The notes under the pieces are model-generated. The model saw only the letters and a list, made by a program, of their open reading frames with translations. It did not search any database and had not been told where the DNA came from. Source: Gemmatimonadota bacterium (GTDB taxonomy: Bacteria > JAAXHH01). Taken from it: a DNA stretch of 61,982 bases. Made by a program: the position numbers and the translations under genes. The DNA is taken from assembly GCA_026705925.1 (NCBI GenBank), contig JAPOZT010000018.1, positions 1-61,982 on the forward strand, written 5' to 3'. Shown one piece after another: positions 6,641 through 13,901 of this stretch (its first letter is position 1; every line of letters starts with the position of its first letter).

Positions 6641-9496
6641 ATGCAGCAGGGCGACGCCGTCCTCCATTACCGCATCGAACGCACGCTCGGACGTGGAGGC
6701 ATGGGTGAGGTCTACCTGGCCGAGGACACCCGTCTGAAGCGGCGGGTTGCCCTGAAGGTGTTGCCGGAGGACCTGGCCCGCGACCCTGCGCTGCTCCAGC
6801 GGTTCCGGACCGAGGCGGAGGCAGCCGCCAAGCTGAATCACCCGAATATCGCCCAGGTGTATGCCATCGAGGAATCGCGGCCGGGGGGCTCGGGCGGACC
6901 GGGCGGACCAGATGGCCCGGACATCCCCGACGTCACCGATTCCGGAAGCGGCAGCCCGGACAATCCGGGCGGTCAGGACGGTCCGGACGCCCCCGACGGC
7001 ACCGTGTACTTCATCACCATGGAATATGTATCCGGCCAGCCGCTTCACGAGCACCTGCCCGGCACGCCCCTCCCGCTGGAATCCTTCTATGACTGGTTCA
7101 TGCCCATCGTGGACGCCCTGGACCACGCCCACGCGCGGGGCGTTGTGCACCGGGACCTGAAGCCCGCGAACATCATGATTTCAGACGACGGCGTCCCGAA
7201 GGTCCTGGACTTCGGCCTGGCCCGGGTCGTCACCGGACGTTCCGACGAAAGCGATGGCGCCGGACCCACGTTGAGTCTCACCCAGGCCGGCACGGTCCTG
7301 GGCACGCCGGCGTACATGTCCCCGGAACAGGCTACCGGAGACCGGGGAGATCACCGGAGCGACATATTCAGCCTGGGCGTCATGATGTACGAGGCACTGA
7401 CGGGCGTCCGGCCCTTCACGGGCGACAACTACGTGTCCGTCATCAGCAGTACCCTGAAGGATGACCCGGAGCCGGTCAGCGCAGCGAACAACGACGTCCC
7501 TGCCCTGTTGAACCGGGTCGTCCGGCGCTGCATGGGCAAGGAACCCAGGTTCCGCTACCAGTCCGTGCTCGACGTGGGCCATGACCTGTCCGACAGCCGG
7601 TACGAACTCGAGACGGGACCGGCGGCCGGTACGGCCGGCGGTGTATCGCGGCCGGGGTCGGCCGCAACCATCCTGCGTAATCCAGTGGTGCTCGGCGCCT
7701 GTGCCGCCTGCCTGGTCGCCGGGTCGCTGATCGTCGCGGCACTGATGGGTACGCTCAGCGAAAAACCTGCCGCGCCGCTGCGCAAATTCCAGATGGATCT
7801 GGACAACCTGGGCCGGGAGAACGCGGCCATCTCGCCGGACGGTTCGCTGCTCGCCTATGTCCACGAAAACCACCTCTGGGTCCGTTATCTCGACCAGGAC
7901 GAGGGCCGGGCGATACCCGCAACGGAGGATATCGAAAGGATATTCTGGTCGCCCGACAGTCGCCAGATCGGCTATCTTGCCGGACGGTCGCTCTGGAAAG
8001 TCGCAGCGGACGGGGGCGGCCAGGTGCATCTCTGCGACCTGTCGGCGGGGGGGCTGATGGGCGTCTCGTGGGGCGGCGACGGCCAGATACTGTTGAGCAC
8101 GGGCGGCGGCAGGTCCGGAGGCGGGTTATACGCCGTGTCCGAGAACGGGGGCGACCTGGCCCTTCTGCTGGAACCGGACCGGGAAATGGGCGAAAGGGCA
8201 TTGGTTTCCCCCCTTGTCCTGTCCGAATTCGGCCTACGCCTGTACTCGGTGGTCCTTTCCTCCGACGATCCCCAGGTAATCGCCGACCTGAGCGAAAAGT
8301 ACCGGGGGAACGGGAACCTGAGTATGCGGATCTCCATGGCCCGGATCACCGGGTCCCGCATTGCCGTCGAATCCCCGCGGGAAGGCCGCCGACTGCTGTC
8401 TCTGGAGGGCGATTTCCTCCTCGTCGCTGGGTATGCGTCCGGCCATCTCCTGTACTACCGGGAGACCACGAACCATCCAGAGAACGACCTCTGGGCCGTG
8501 CCCTTTTCGCCGGAATCGGGTGAATTGGCCGGCGCGGCCTTCCTGGTTGCCCGTCACGTCCATACGCTGAGCGTGTCCGACGACGGGATCATGGCTTACC
8601 GGAAAACCTTCCAATCGCCCCAGCAGCTGGCCCTGGTAGACCGTCGCGGACGGCTAGACCGGACCATCGGCGAGCCCAGGGAAAGCATAGACGAACTGGT
8701 CCTTTCCCCCACGGGCGAGCAAATCATGGTGGAAGTCGAGGACGGCGGCCAGACTGCGCTGTGGCTGTACGAGCTCGACAGCGGTATCGGTACCCGGCTG
8801 ACCTTCGCGGATTTGAACTACAGCAGGCCGAGCTTTACGCCGGACGGCGGCGCGATCGTGTTCACGGCTTCTCCGGCCGTAAATCCGGGGCGCTTGCGCG
8901 GCAATGCCCTTTTCATGCGATTGGATCTCGACGTACTGGACGATATGACGGTTTTCTCCGCCGATTCGCTGAGAGGCTGGGGGCCCATGCTCTCCAGGGA
9001 CGGCCGGTTTCTCGTTTACTTGCAGCAGGGACAGGTTCGATCTGTTTCTACGGAAGGGAGCGCCGAACCCCAGGTGCTCGTGGCTGACCAGGGACGCGTG
9101 GTCCAGGCCGCCCTTTCGCCGGACAATCGGTATCTGGCCTACGTATCGAACCAGGGGGCTGGCTGGCAGGTTTTCGTAACCCTGTTTCCCACCGGAACGG
9201 GACGATGGCAGGTCTCTTCGAACAGCGGCTGGACGCCCCGCTGGAGTCCGTCGGGCGATATACTGTATTACGTCGAGGGCAACAGGCTGATGGCCGTTCC
9301 CGTGGTGGAGGGACCGGGTTTCCGCATCGGCCGTCCTGAAGCCCTCTTCGAAGGCGTCCAGGTGGGCGCCGATGACCTGCGGTTTCCCGGTTACGAGGTT
9401 TATGGGGGCGAGGAGTCGTTCATCATCGCCGCCAACGCGAAAGAAGCCCGCCCATCGCTCACCATCGTGCAGAACTGGACAGGTGAATTCGATTAG
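6641..9496 (+). CDS. Membrane-anchored Ser/Thr protein kinase with C-terminal TolB/WD40-like propeller
   Basis: 951 aa; GGAG at 6630-6633 precedes the ATG. Hanks-type kinase motifs are intact: LGRGGMGEVYLAED (glycine loop), VALKVL (VAIK Lys), VHRDLKPANIM, LDFGLARV and PAYMSPEQ. A transmembrane helix at about residues 347-370 separates the cytoplasmic kinase from a large extracytoplasmic domain with repeated blades (ISPDGSLLAYV, WSPDSRQIGYL, LSPDNRYLAYV) typical of PD40/TolB propellers. This architecture suits a receptor-like kinase. Oddity: residues about 82-122, in the N-lobe after the alphaC region, are a Gly/Pro/Asp insert encoded partly by a 9-bp tandem repeat. The kinase is probably active; the ligand is unknown. 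Confidence 0.93.
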   Translation: MQQGDAVLHYRIERTLGRGGMGEVYLAEDTRLKRRVALKVLPEDLARDPALLQRFRTEAEAAAKLNHPNIAQVYAIEESRPGGSGGPGGPDGPDIPDVTDSGSGSPDNPGGQDGPDAPDGTVYFITMEYVSGQPLHEHLPGTPLPLESFYDWFMPIVDALDHAHARGVVHRDLKPANIMISDDGVPKVLDFGLARVVTGRSDESDGAGPTLSLTQAGTVLGTPAYMSPEQATGDRGDHRSDIFSLGVMMYEALTGVRPFTGDNYVSVISSTLKDDPEPVSAANNDVPALLNRVVRRCMGKEPRFRYQSVLDVGHDLSDSRYELETGPAAGTAGGVSRPGSAATILRNPVVLGACAACLVAGSLIVAALMGTLSEKPAAPLRKFQMDLDNLGRENAAISPDGSLLAYVHENHLWVRYLDQDEGRAIPATEDIERIFWSPDSRQIGYLAGRSLWKVAADGGGQVHLCDLSAGGLMGVSWGGDGQILLSTGGGRSGGGLYAVSENGGDLALLLEPDREMGERALVSPLVLSEFGLRLYSVVLSSDDPQVIADLSEKYRGNGNLSMRISMARITGSRIAVESPREGRRLLSLEGDFLLVAGYASGHLLYYRETTNHPENDLWAVPFSPESGELAGAAFLVARHVHTLSVSDDGIMAYRKTFQSPQQLALVDRRGRLDRTIGEPRESIDELVLSPTGEQIMVEVEDGGQTALWLYELDSGIGTRLTFADLNYSRPSFTPDGGAIVFTASPAVNPGRLRGNALFMRLDLDVLDDMTVFSADSLRGWGPMLSRDGRFLVYLQQGQVRSVSTEGSAEPQVLVADQGRVVQAALSPDNRYLAYVSNQGAGWQVFVTLFPTGTGRWQVSSNSGWTPRWSPSGDILYYVEGNRLMAVPVVEGPGFRIGRPEALFEGVQVGADDLRFPGYEVYGGEESFIIAANAKEARPSLTIVQNWTGEFD

Positions 9497-9512
9497 TGTC
9501 CTGCGTGGCCTG

Positions 9513-9552
9513 TGCCACCGTGCCAATGTGCCATCCTGCCACCCTGCCGCCA
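9513..9552. repeat. 8-bp tandem repeat, five copies
   Basis: Units TGCCACCG, TGCCAATG, TGCCATCC, TGCCACCC and TGCCGCCA run without interruption between the kinase stop codon and the apt ribosome binding site. The period is not a multiple of three. Confidence 0.85.
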
Positions 9553-9586
9553 CCGACTTGGGTGGACGCAAATATCGAGGTGTGAC

Positions 9587-10114
9587 TTGGACGTACTGAA
9601 ACAGAAGATACGCAACGTGCCGGACTTTCCCATCCCGGGGATCAACTTCAAGGACGTGACCACGCTCTTTAAGGATCCCACCGCCTTCCGCACGGCCGTG
9701 GACCGTTTCGTCACCGAATACACGGACCGTTCCATCGATCTCGTGGCCGGCATCGAGGCCAGGGGGTTCATCCTGGCGCCGGTGCTGGCCTACCACATGG
9801 GCAAGGGCATCGTTCCCCTGCGCAAGCCCGGTAAGCTCCCGGCGGAGACGCGGCGGATCGAATTCGAACTGGAATACGGTACGGACGCACTGGAAATGCA
9901 CCTGGATGCGGTGAGACCCGGGGACCGTGTACTCATTGTGGATGATCTGCTGGCCACGGGGGGGACCGCGGCGGCGGCCTGTCAGCTCGTCGAAGACGCG
10001 GGCGGGATCGTGGCCGGCGTGGGGTTCCTGATCGAACTGTCCTTCCTGGACGGCCGGAAGCGACTGGGCGATCGTCCGGTCTTTTCACTCCTCGAATACG
10101 GCGCCGACGAGTAA
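9587..10114 (+). CDS. apt: Adenine phosphoribosyltransferase
   Basis: 175 aa from a TTG at 9587 (LDVLKQKIRNVPDFPIPGINF), preceded by GAGG at 9577-9580 with six-base spacing. This gives the normal bacterial Apt length, whereas the longer frame from 9512 would translate an 8-bp repeat. The type I PRTase PRPP-binding loop is VLIVDDLLATGGTAAA, and the N-terminal PDFPIPGINFKDVTTLF and IEARGFILAPVLA segments are Apt-specific. It converts adenine and PRPP to AMP in cytoplasmic purine salvage. It ends about 40 bp from the convergent glycosyltransferase gene, with no obvious terminator between. Confidence 0.95.
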   Translation: MDVLKQKIRNVPDFPIPGINFKDVTTLFKDPTAFRTAVDRFVTEYTDRSIDLVAGIEARGFILAPVLAYHMGKGIVPLRKPGKLPAETRRIEFELEYGTDALEMHLDAVRPGDRVLIVDDLLATGGTAAAACQLVEDAGGIVAGVGFLIELSFLDGRKRLGDRPVFSLLEYGADE

Positions 10115-10154
10115 GACTCCAACACCAAGCCTCTACCTCAGTATTTGTGGGCCA

Positions 10155-11294
10155 TCAAGACGGTATCCGGCGCTCCGCTTCGGCAATTACGCGCAAGGGA
10201 TCGAGATCCACCATACATGCATGGGTGCGGAACCGGCAGGCCCGGTTCCCATGCAGGCTGCAGGGGCTGCAGGGCAGGTCGAGGGTTACGGCGGCGTCCG
10301 ACGGTCCGACCGGCGCGAACCCAAGGCGGGGATGGGTGGCGCCGAATACGCCGATTACGGGTGTGCCCACGGCCGTTGCCACGTGCATGGGACCGGAATC
10401 GTTGCTGACCAGGAGTGCGCACCGCCGCACTGCCGCGGGCAGCAAGGCGAGATCGGTCGCCCCGGTCCAGTCCACGGCGGGAAGCTCCATGGCGCGCGCC
10501 ACCTCGCTGGTGATCGGCCGGTCCGCCTTGCTGCCCAGCAGCAGTACCTTCATGTCCCGGGATCTCGCCATGTAGTTCGCAACCCGGGCGAACTGCTCCG
10601 GCGGCCAGCGCTTCGGACCATGGGAGGCCCCCGGCGCCACGCCGAGTACCCGGACATCCGGCCCGATACCGGCTCCGGCCAGCCGTTCCTCCACTTCGGC
10701 CGCCGCCACCCCTTCGACTGTCAGTTGCGGCAGCCTCAAATCCGCTGCGTCATCTGCGCCTTCCAGGCCGGGTGCGCCTTCCAGGCCGGACGTGTCTTCC
10801 AGGCCGGGTGCAGCGGCCGCGTCGAGCCGGTCGAGGACTTCCTTGCCAGGTTCAGCGGCCGCGTCGAGCCGGTCGAGCACTTCCAGGTACCGGTCGACCG
10901 TATGGGGTACTGGCCTGGACCGCCTTCGCCTCCTGACGATGGCCATCCGGGCGAACCGGCGTTTGTCGTAACGAAGCACCCGCCCCGCGATGCCCGTCAT
11001 GGTAACGAGCCTGCTGCGCAGGTTCCCATGCAGGTCGATCGCCAGGTCGTAGCGTCTTTCGCGCAGGAGGGTGGCGAGGCTCACGAGACCGGTGCCGGGT
11101 TCGAAGCACTGCACGTCGCCGACCCCGGGGAGCGCGCGGGACAGTGGAGCGTATTCCGCACGCGTAAGAAAATCGATTTCCGCTTCGGGGCAGAACCGGG
11201 CCAGTTGCCGGGTGACAGGCGAGGTCAGCACGATATCGCCCATCGAACTGAACCGGATGACGAGGATGCGGGATGGCGTGTCGGAGACGGTCAT
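10155..11294 (-). CDS. Glycosyltransferase family 9 (heptosyltransferase-like) protein
   Basis: 379 aa from the ATG at 11294 (MTVSDTPSRILVIRFSSMGD); Met codons at 11306 and 11378 are possible but have no better ribosome binding site. The GT9 features are ILVIRFSSMGDIVLTSPV at the start, GVAPGASHGPKRWP, VSNDSGPMHVATAVGTPVIGVFG, and a C-terminal Cys cluster (CSPCSLHGNRACRF) common in WaaC/WaaF-like enzymes. It would act at the inner membrane in lipopolysaccharide core assembly. Residues about 138-185 hold a 14-residue unit repeated twice (LDRLDAAAEPGKEV-like) and then a 6-residue unit (GLEGAP-like) repeated, absent from typical members. It is a paralogue of the next gene at 11405. Confidence 0.9.
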   Translation of the reverse strand: MTVSDTPSRILVIRFSSMGDIVLTSPVTRQLARFCPEAEIDFLTRAEYAPLSRALPGVGDVQCFEPGTGLVSLATLLRERRYDLAIDLHGNLRSRLVTMTGIAGRVLRYDKRRFARMAIVRRRRRSRPVPHTVDRYLEVLDRLDAAAEPGKEVLDRLDAAAAPGLEDTSGLEGAPGLEGADDAADLRLPQLTVEGVAAAEVEERLAGAGIGPDVRVLGVAPGASHGPKRWPPEQFARVANYMARSRDMKVLLLGSKADRPITSEVARAMELPAVDWTGATDLALLPAAVRRCALLVSNDSGPMHVATAVGTPVIGVFGATHPRLGFAPVGPSDAAVTLDLPCSPCSLHGNRACRFRTHACMVDLDPLRVIAEAERRIPS

Positions 11295-11404
11295 CGTTTC
11301 ACACATCGAAGTTACGGGTTCTCGGACCAGCGTGGTGACGGGGCTCGCCGGCATGCTATTCTGCGTGCGGGCCGGCATGGTGACGGGTTACCGCCGTGCT
11401 GTCC

Positions 11405-12433
11405 TCACGCTTTGACCAGTTGCTCCCCGACCGCGTCCCCGACCATGTCCACGGTGATGCCGGACAGATCGCAGAAGGGTCCGCGATCACAGGTCGGACA
11501 TTGTCCTTCCGGCGGCAGGAGGTTGTGGTCCCGGCCGCCCAGGGGTCGCCACCGATCGGGCGACCTGGCGGGGAGGGGACAGAAGACGGACACCGTCGGA
11601 ACGCCCAGCGCTCCGGCCAGATGCATGGGCCCCGTGCTGCTGCTCACCAGGAGGTCCAGTTCGCCGATCACCGCCATGAGCTCGCCCAGCGCAAGCCGCC
11701 CAGCCAGCGAAAGGGCGGGGCCCTCCAGCCGGGACACGATCGCTTCGGCGAGATGCCCTTCCTCGGCACTCCCGGTTACGACGATCTTCGCGCCATGGCG
11801 GTCCTGCAGGGTCCTCGCGAGCTGCGCGTAACGCTCGACCGTCCAGTTCGGCGCGTTGCGCCCGTTGCCGGGATGGATGCCGATGACCGGCTGTCCCTGC
11901 GTCCGGTCCAGTATCGCGCGGGCGCTTTGACGTTCCTCCTCCGTCAATTCGATCAGCGGCCGGTTCCCGGGCTCCCGCGCGTCGATGACCCGGGCCAGGT
12001 CCAGGCAGAAGTCCGATTCGTGACGAAGCGGAACATAGCGGTGGCGGCTGAGGGACCGGGTGCGGGTGAGCGCGTGGTAGACCTTTCGTCCCACGCTGAT
12101 GCGCTTGGGGATGCCAGCCAGGCTTATCATCCACACATGACGCATGGTCGGCATGAGGACGAGGGCGGTGTCGAAGGCCTGGGCGCGCAGCCGCAGCACC
12201 TGCCTTAAAAAGCCCGCCGGTCCACGGTGAGCAGACTCCGGGTCGTCTTCGAATATGGCATCCAGACAGGGATTTCGTTCGAGTACGTCGCGGGTGTAGG
12301 GACGCGCCAGCATGGCCAGGTAGGCCTTTGGCCAGCGATGGCGGAGGGCGTCCAGCACCGGCAGGGAGAGCACCACGTCTCCGATCCGGTCGGGCCGCAC
12401 CACGAGGATCCGGGGTGACGATTCATGATCCAT
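11405..12433 (-). CDS. Glycosyltransferase family 9 (heptosyltransferase-like) protein
   Basis: 342 aa from the ATG at 12433 (MDHESSPRILVVRPDRIGD), which has GGAG seven bases upstream. A longer frame reaches 12595 but would overlap rlmN and translate repeat DNA. GT9 signatures: RILVVRPDRIGDVVLSLPVL, GIHPGNGRNAPNW, VSSSTGPMHLAGALGVPTVSVFCP, and the C-terminal Cys cluster QCPTCDRGPFCDL. Known members add heptose to the lipopolysaccharide inner core. With the gene at 10155 it makes a pair likely adding successive sugars; no other LPS gene is nearby. It lies downstream of rlmN on the same strand. Confidence 0.92.
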   Translation of the reverse strand: MDHESSPRILVVRPDRIGDVVLSLPVLDALRHRWPKAYLAMLARPYTRDVLERNPCLDAIFEDDPESAHRGPAGFLRQVLRLRAQAFDTALVLMPTMRHVWMISLAGIPKRISVGRKVYHALTRTRSLSRHRYVPLRHESDFCLDLARVIDAREPGNRPLIELTEEERQSARAILDRTQGQPVIGIHPGNGRNAPNWTVERYAQLARTLQDRHGAKIVVTGSAEEGHLAEAIVSRLEGPALSLAGRLALGELMAVIGELDLLVSSSTGPMHLAGALGVPTVSVFCPLPARSPDRWRPLGGRDHNLLPPEGQCPTCDRGPFCDLSGITVDMVGDAVGEQLVKA

Positions 12434-12447
12434 GGCGTTTCTCCGGA

Positions 12448-12474
12448 CCGCCTGGTCCGCCTGGTCCGCCGCCG
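12448..12474. repeat. 9-bp tandem repeat in spacer
   Basis: CCGCCTGGT occurs twice and a partial third unit follows, between the start of the glycosyltransferase at 12433 and the end of rlmN. Confidence 0.7.
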
Positions 12475-12552
12475 GCGCAACCCGCCCGGCGCCGCCAGGC
12501 CCGACCTGAGGCTTTGACCGTGGGTTCGGACCGCCCGGCCGTCCGGCAACGG

Positions 12553-13680
12553 TCACCCGGATCTGCGGGATTCGGCCAGGCGCAGTTGCCCGCATGCCGC
12601 GTCGATGTCCCGTCCGCGCTCCCGGCGAATGGTCAACTGCAGCCCGCCCGCCCGAAGCGCATCCGCGAATGCCGTGCGCCGGTGTTCGTCGGGCGTTTCG
12701 TAGGGCAGGCCCTGCACCGGGTTATAGGGAATGAGGTTAAGCTTGCACTTGTCCTTTTTCAACAGCTTTACGAGGTTCTCCGCGTCCTGGAACCGGTCGT
12801 TCACGCCCTTGAGCAGGACATATTCGTAGGTGATGATGCGGTCGGTGGCCCCGGTGTAATGGCGGCAGGCCTTCATGAGCTGCTTGAGCGGATAGCGCCG
12901 GTTGATCGGGACGATCGAAGTCCGGGTGCGGTCGTCGGCGGCATGGAGTGAGACGGACAGCTCGAACTGGATCTTCTCTTCGGCCAGTTGATAGATCTTC
13001 GGAACCAGACCGCTGGTGGAAAGCGTGATCTTGCGGGCGCCGATTCCGAGCCCCCAGTCGGCGTTGATGATTCGTACGGCCCGGAGCGCCGGGCGGTAGT
13101 TCGCCAGCGGTTCCCCCATGCCCATGACGACGATGTTGTTGATGGGACGGTCATCACCGGACAGCATGACCTGCTTCTTGACCTGCACGACCTGGTCGAC
13201 GATTTCGGCCGACGTCATGTTACGCACGAGGCCCTCGAGCCCACTCGCGCAGAACCGGCAGCCGATGGCGCATCCCACCTGCGTGGAGATGCAGAGCGTA
13301 TTGCGCCGCGAGCCGCCGATCAGCACCGTCTCCACCTTCTGGCCGTCCTGGAGTTCGAACAGGTACTTCGTGGTCGGACCGTGACGGGACTTCGACCTTC
13401 GGATGAGGGTCAAGGGGTTCAGACAGGCACGGCCGGCCAGTTCGGTCCGCAACGACTTGGACAGGTTGGTCATCTCGTCGAAGGAACCCGCGGCCTTCTT
13501 GTACACCCACGAGGCGATCTGCCCGGCCCGGTACGCCGGTTCGTTCATTTCGGCGACGATCCCGGAGATCTCGGACAGGGTAAGACCTCTCAGATCGGGC
13601 TTCCCGCCTCCGGGCTTGCTGCCTACGGTCTTCCTATCGGCCCGGTTTTTGACCTTTTCCCGTTTCATTTGCACCGTCAT
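12553..13680 (-). CDS. rlmN: 23S rRNA (adenine(2503)-C(2))-methyltransferase RlmN
   Basis: 375 aa from the ATG at 13680 (MTVQMKREKVKNRADRKTVG), with GGAG seven bases upstream; an open frame further upstream lacks a site. It is a radical SAM enzyme: the cluster motif CxxxCxxC is in GCAIGCRFCASGLEG, followed by VVMGMGEPLANY and KITLSTSGLVP, and the methyl-carrying Cys near the C-terminus is in IDAACGQLR. It makes m2A2503 in 23S rRNA (and m2A37 in some tRNAs), using two SAM. The N-terminal 30 residues before LRGLTLSEI are a basic extension. The Cfr alternative is unlikely given the overall RlmN-like sequence. Confidence 0.95.
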   Translation of the reverse strand: MTVQMKREKVKNRADRKTVGSKPGGGKPDLRGLTLSEISGIVAEMNEPAYRAGQIASWVYKKAAGSFDEMTNLSKSLRTELAGRACLNPLTLIRRSKSRHGPTTKYLFELQDGQKVETVLIGGSRRNTLCISTQVGCAIGCRFCASGLEGLVRNMTSAEIVDQVVQVKKQVMLSGDDRPINNIVVMGMGEPLANYRPALRAVRIINADWGLGIGARKITLSTSGLVPKIYQLAEEKIQFELSVSLHAADDRTRTSIVPINRRYPLKQLMKACRHYTGATDRIITYEYVLLKGVNDRFQDAENLVKLLKKDKCKLNLIPYNPVQGLPYETPDEHRRTAFADALRAGGLQLTIRRERGRDIDAACGQLRLAESRRSG

Positions 13681-13813
13681 GCAGTTGCTCCGGATTTCAT
13701 GTGTAAGCCGGACCAAGATACGGCGAGAGGCACGCATTGTCCACATATTGTCTATTGAATAGTCATCCCGGGCGGCCTGAATCCCGGCCCCCCTGTATCC
13801 CGGGCGGCCCTAT

Positions 13814-13850
13814 AAAAACAAAACGCCCCGGAACCTGGGGTCCCGAGGCG
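13814..13850 (-). terminator. Rho-independent terminator of the TonB receptor gene
   Basis: On the minus strand an 11-bp stem (CGCCTCGGGAC with GTTCCGGGGCG, two G-U pairs) encloses the loop CCCAG and is followed at once by TTTTGTTTTT. It lies about 50 bp after the stop codon at 13902. This is the clearest intrinsic terminator in the window. Confidence 0.9.
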
Positions 13851-13901
13851 CAGTCGACGGCGCCTGAAATCCGTAGCGGATATCAGCGCGACAGTCCTTT
13901 C

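Noticed and set aside
8654..9901. 415-aa minus-strand open frame
   Set aside because: Crosses two well-supported plus-strand genes (kinase and apt) and has no recognisable domain.
11405..12595. Long start for the second glycosyltransferase at 12595
   Set aside because: It would overlap rlmN and translate repeat-like DNA into a Gly/Pro/Ala-rich leader; the ATG at 12433 has a good ribosome binding site and the family N-terminus.
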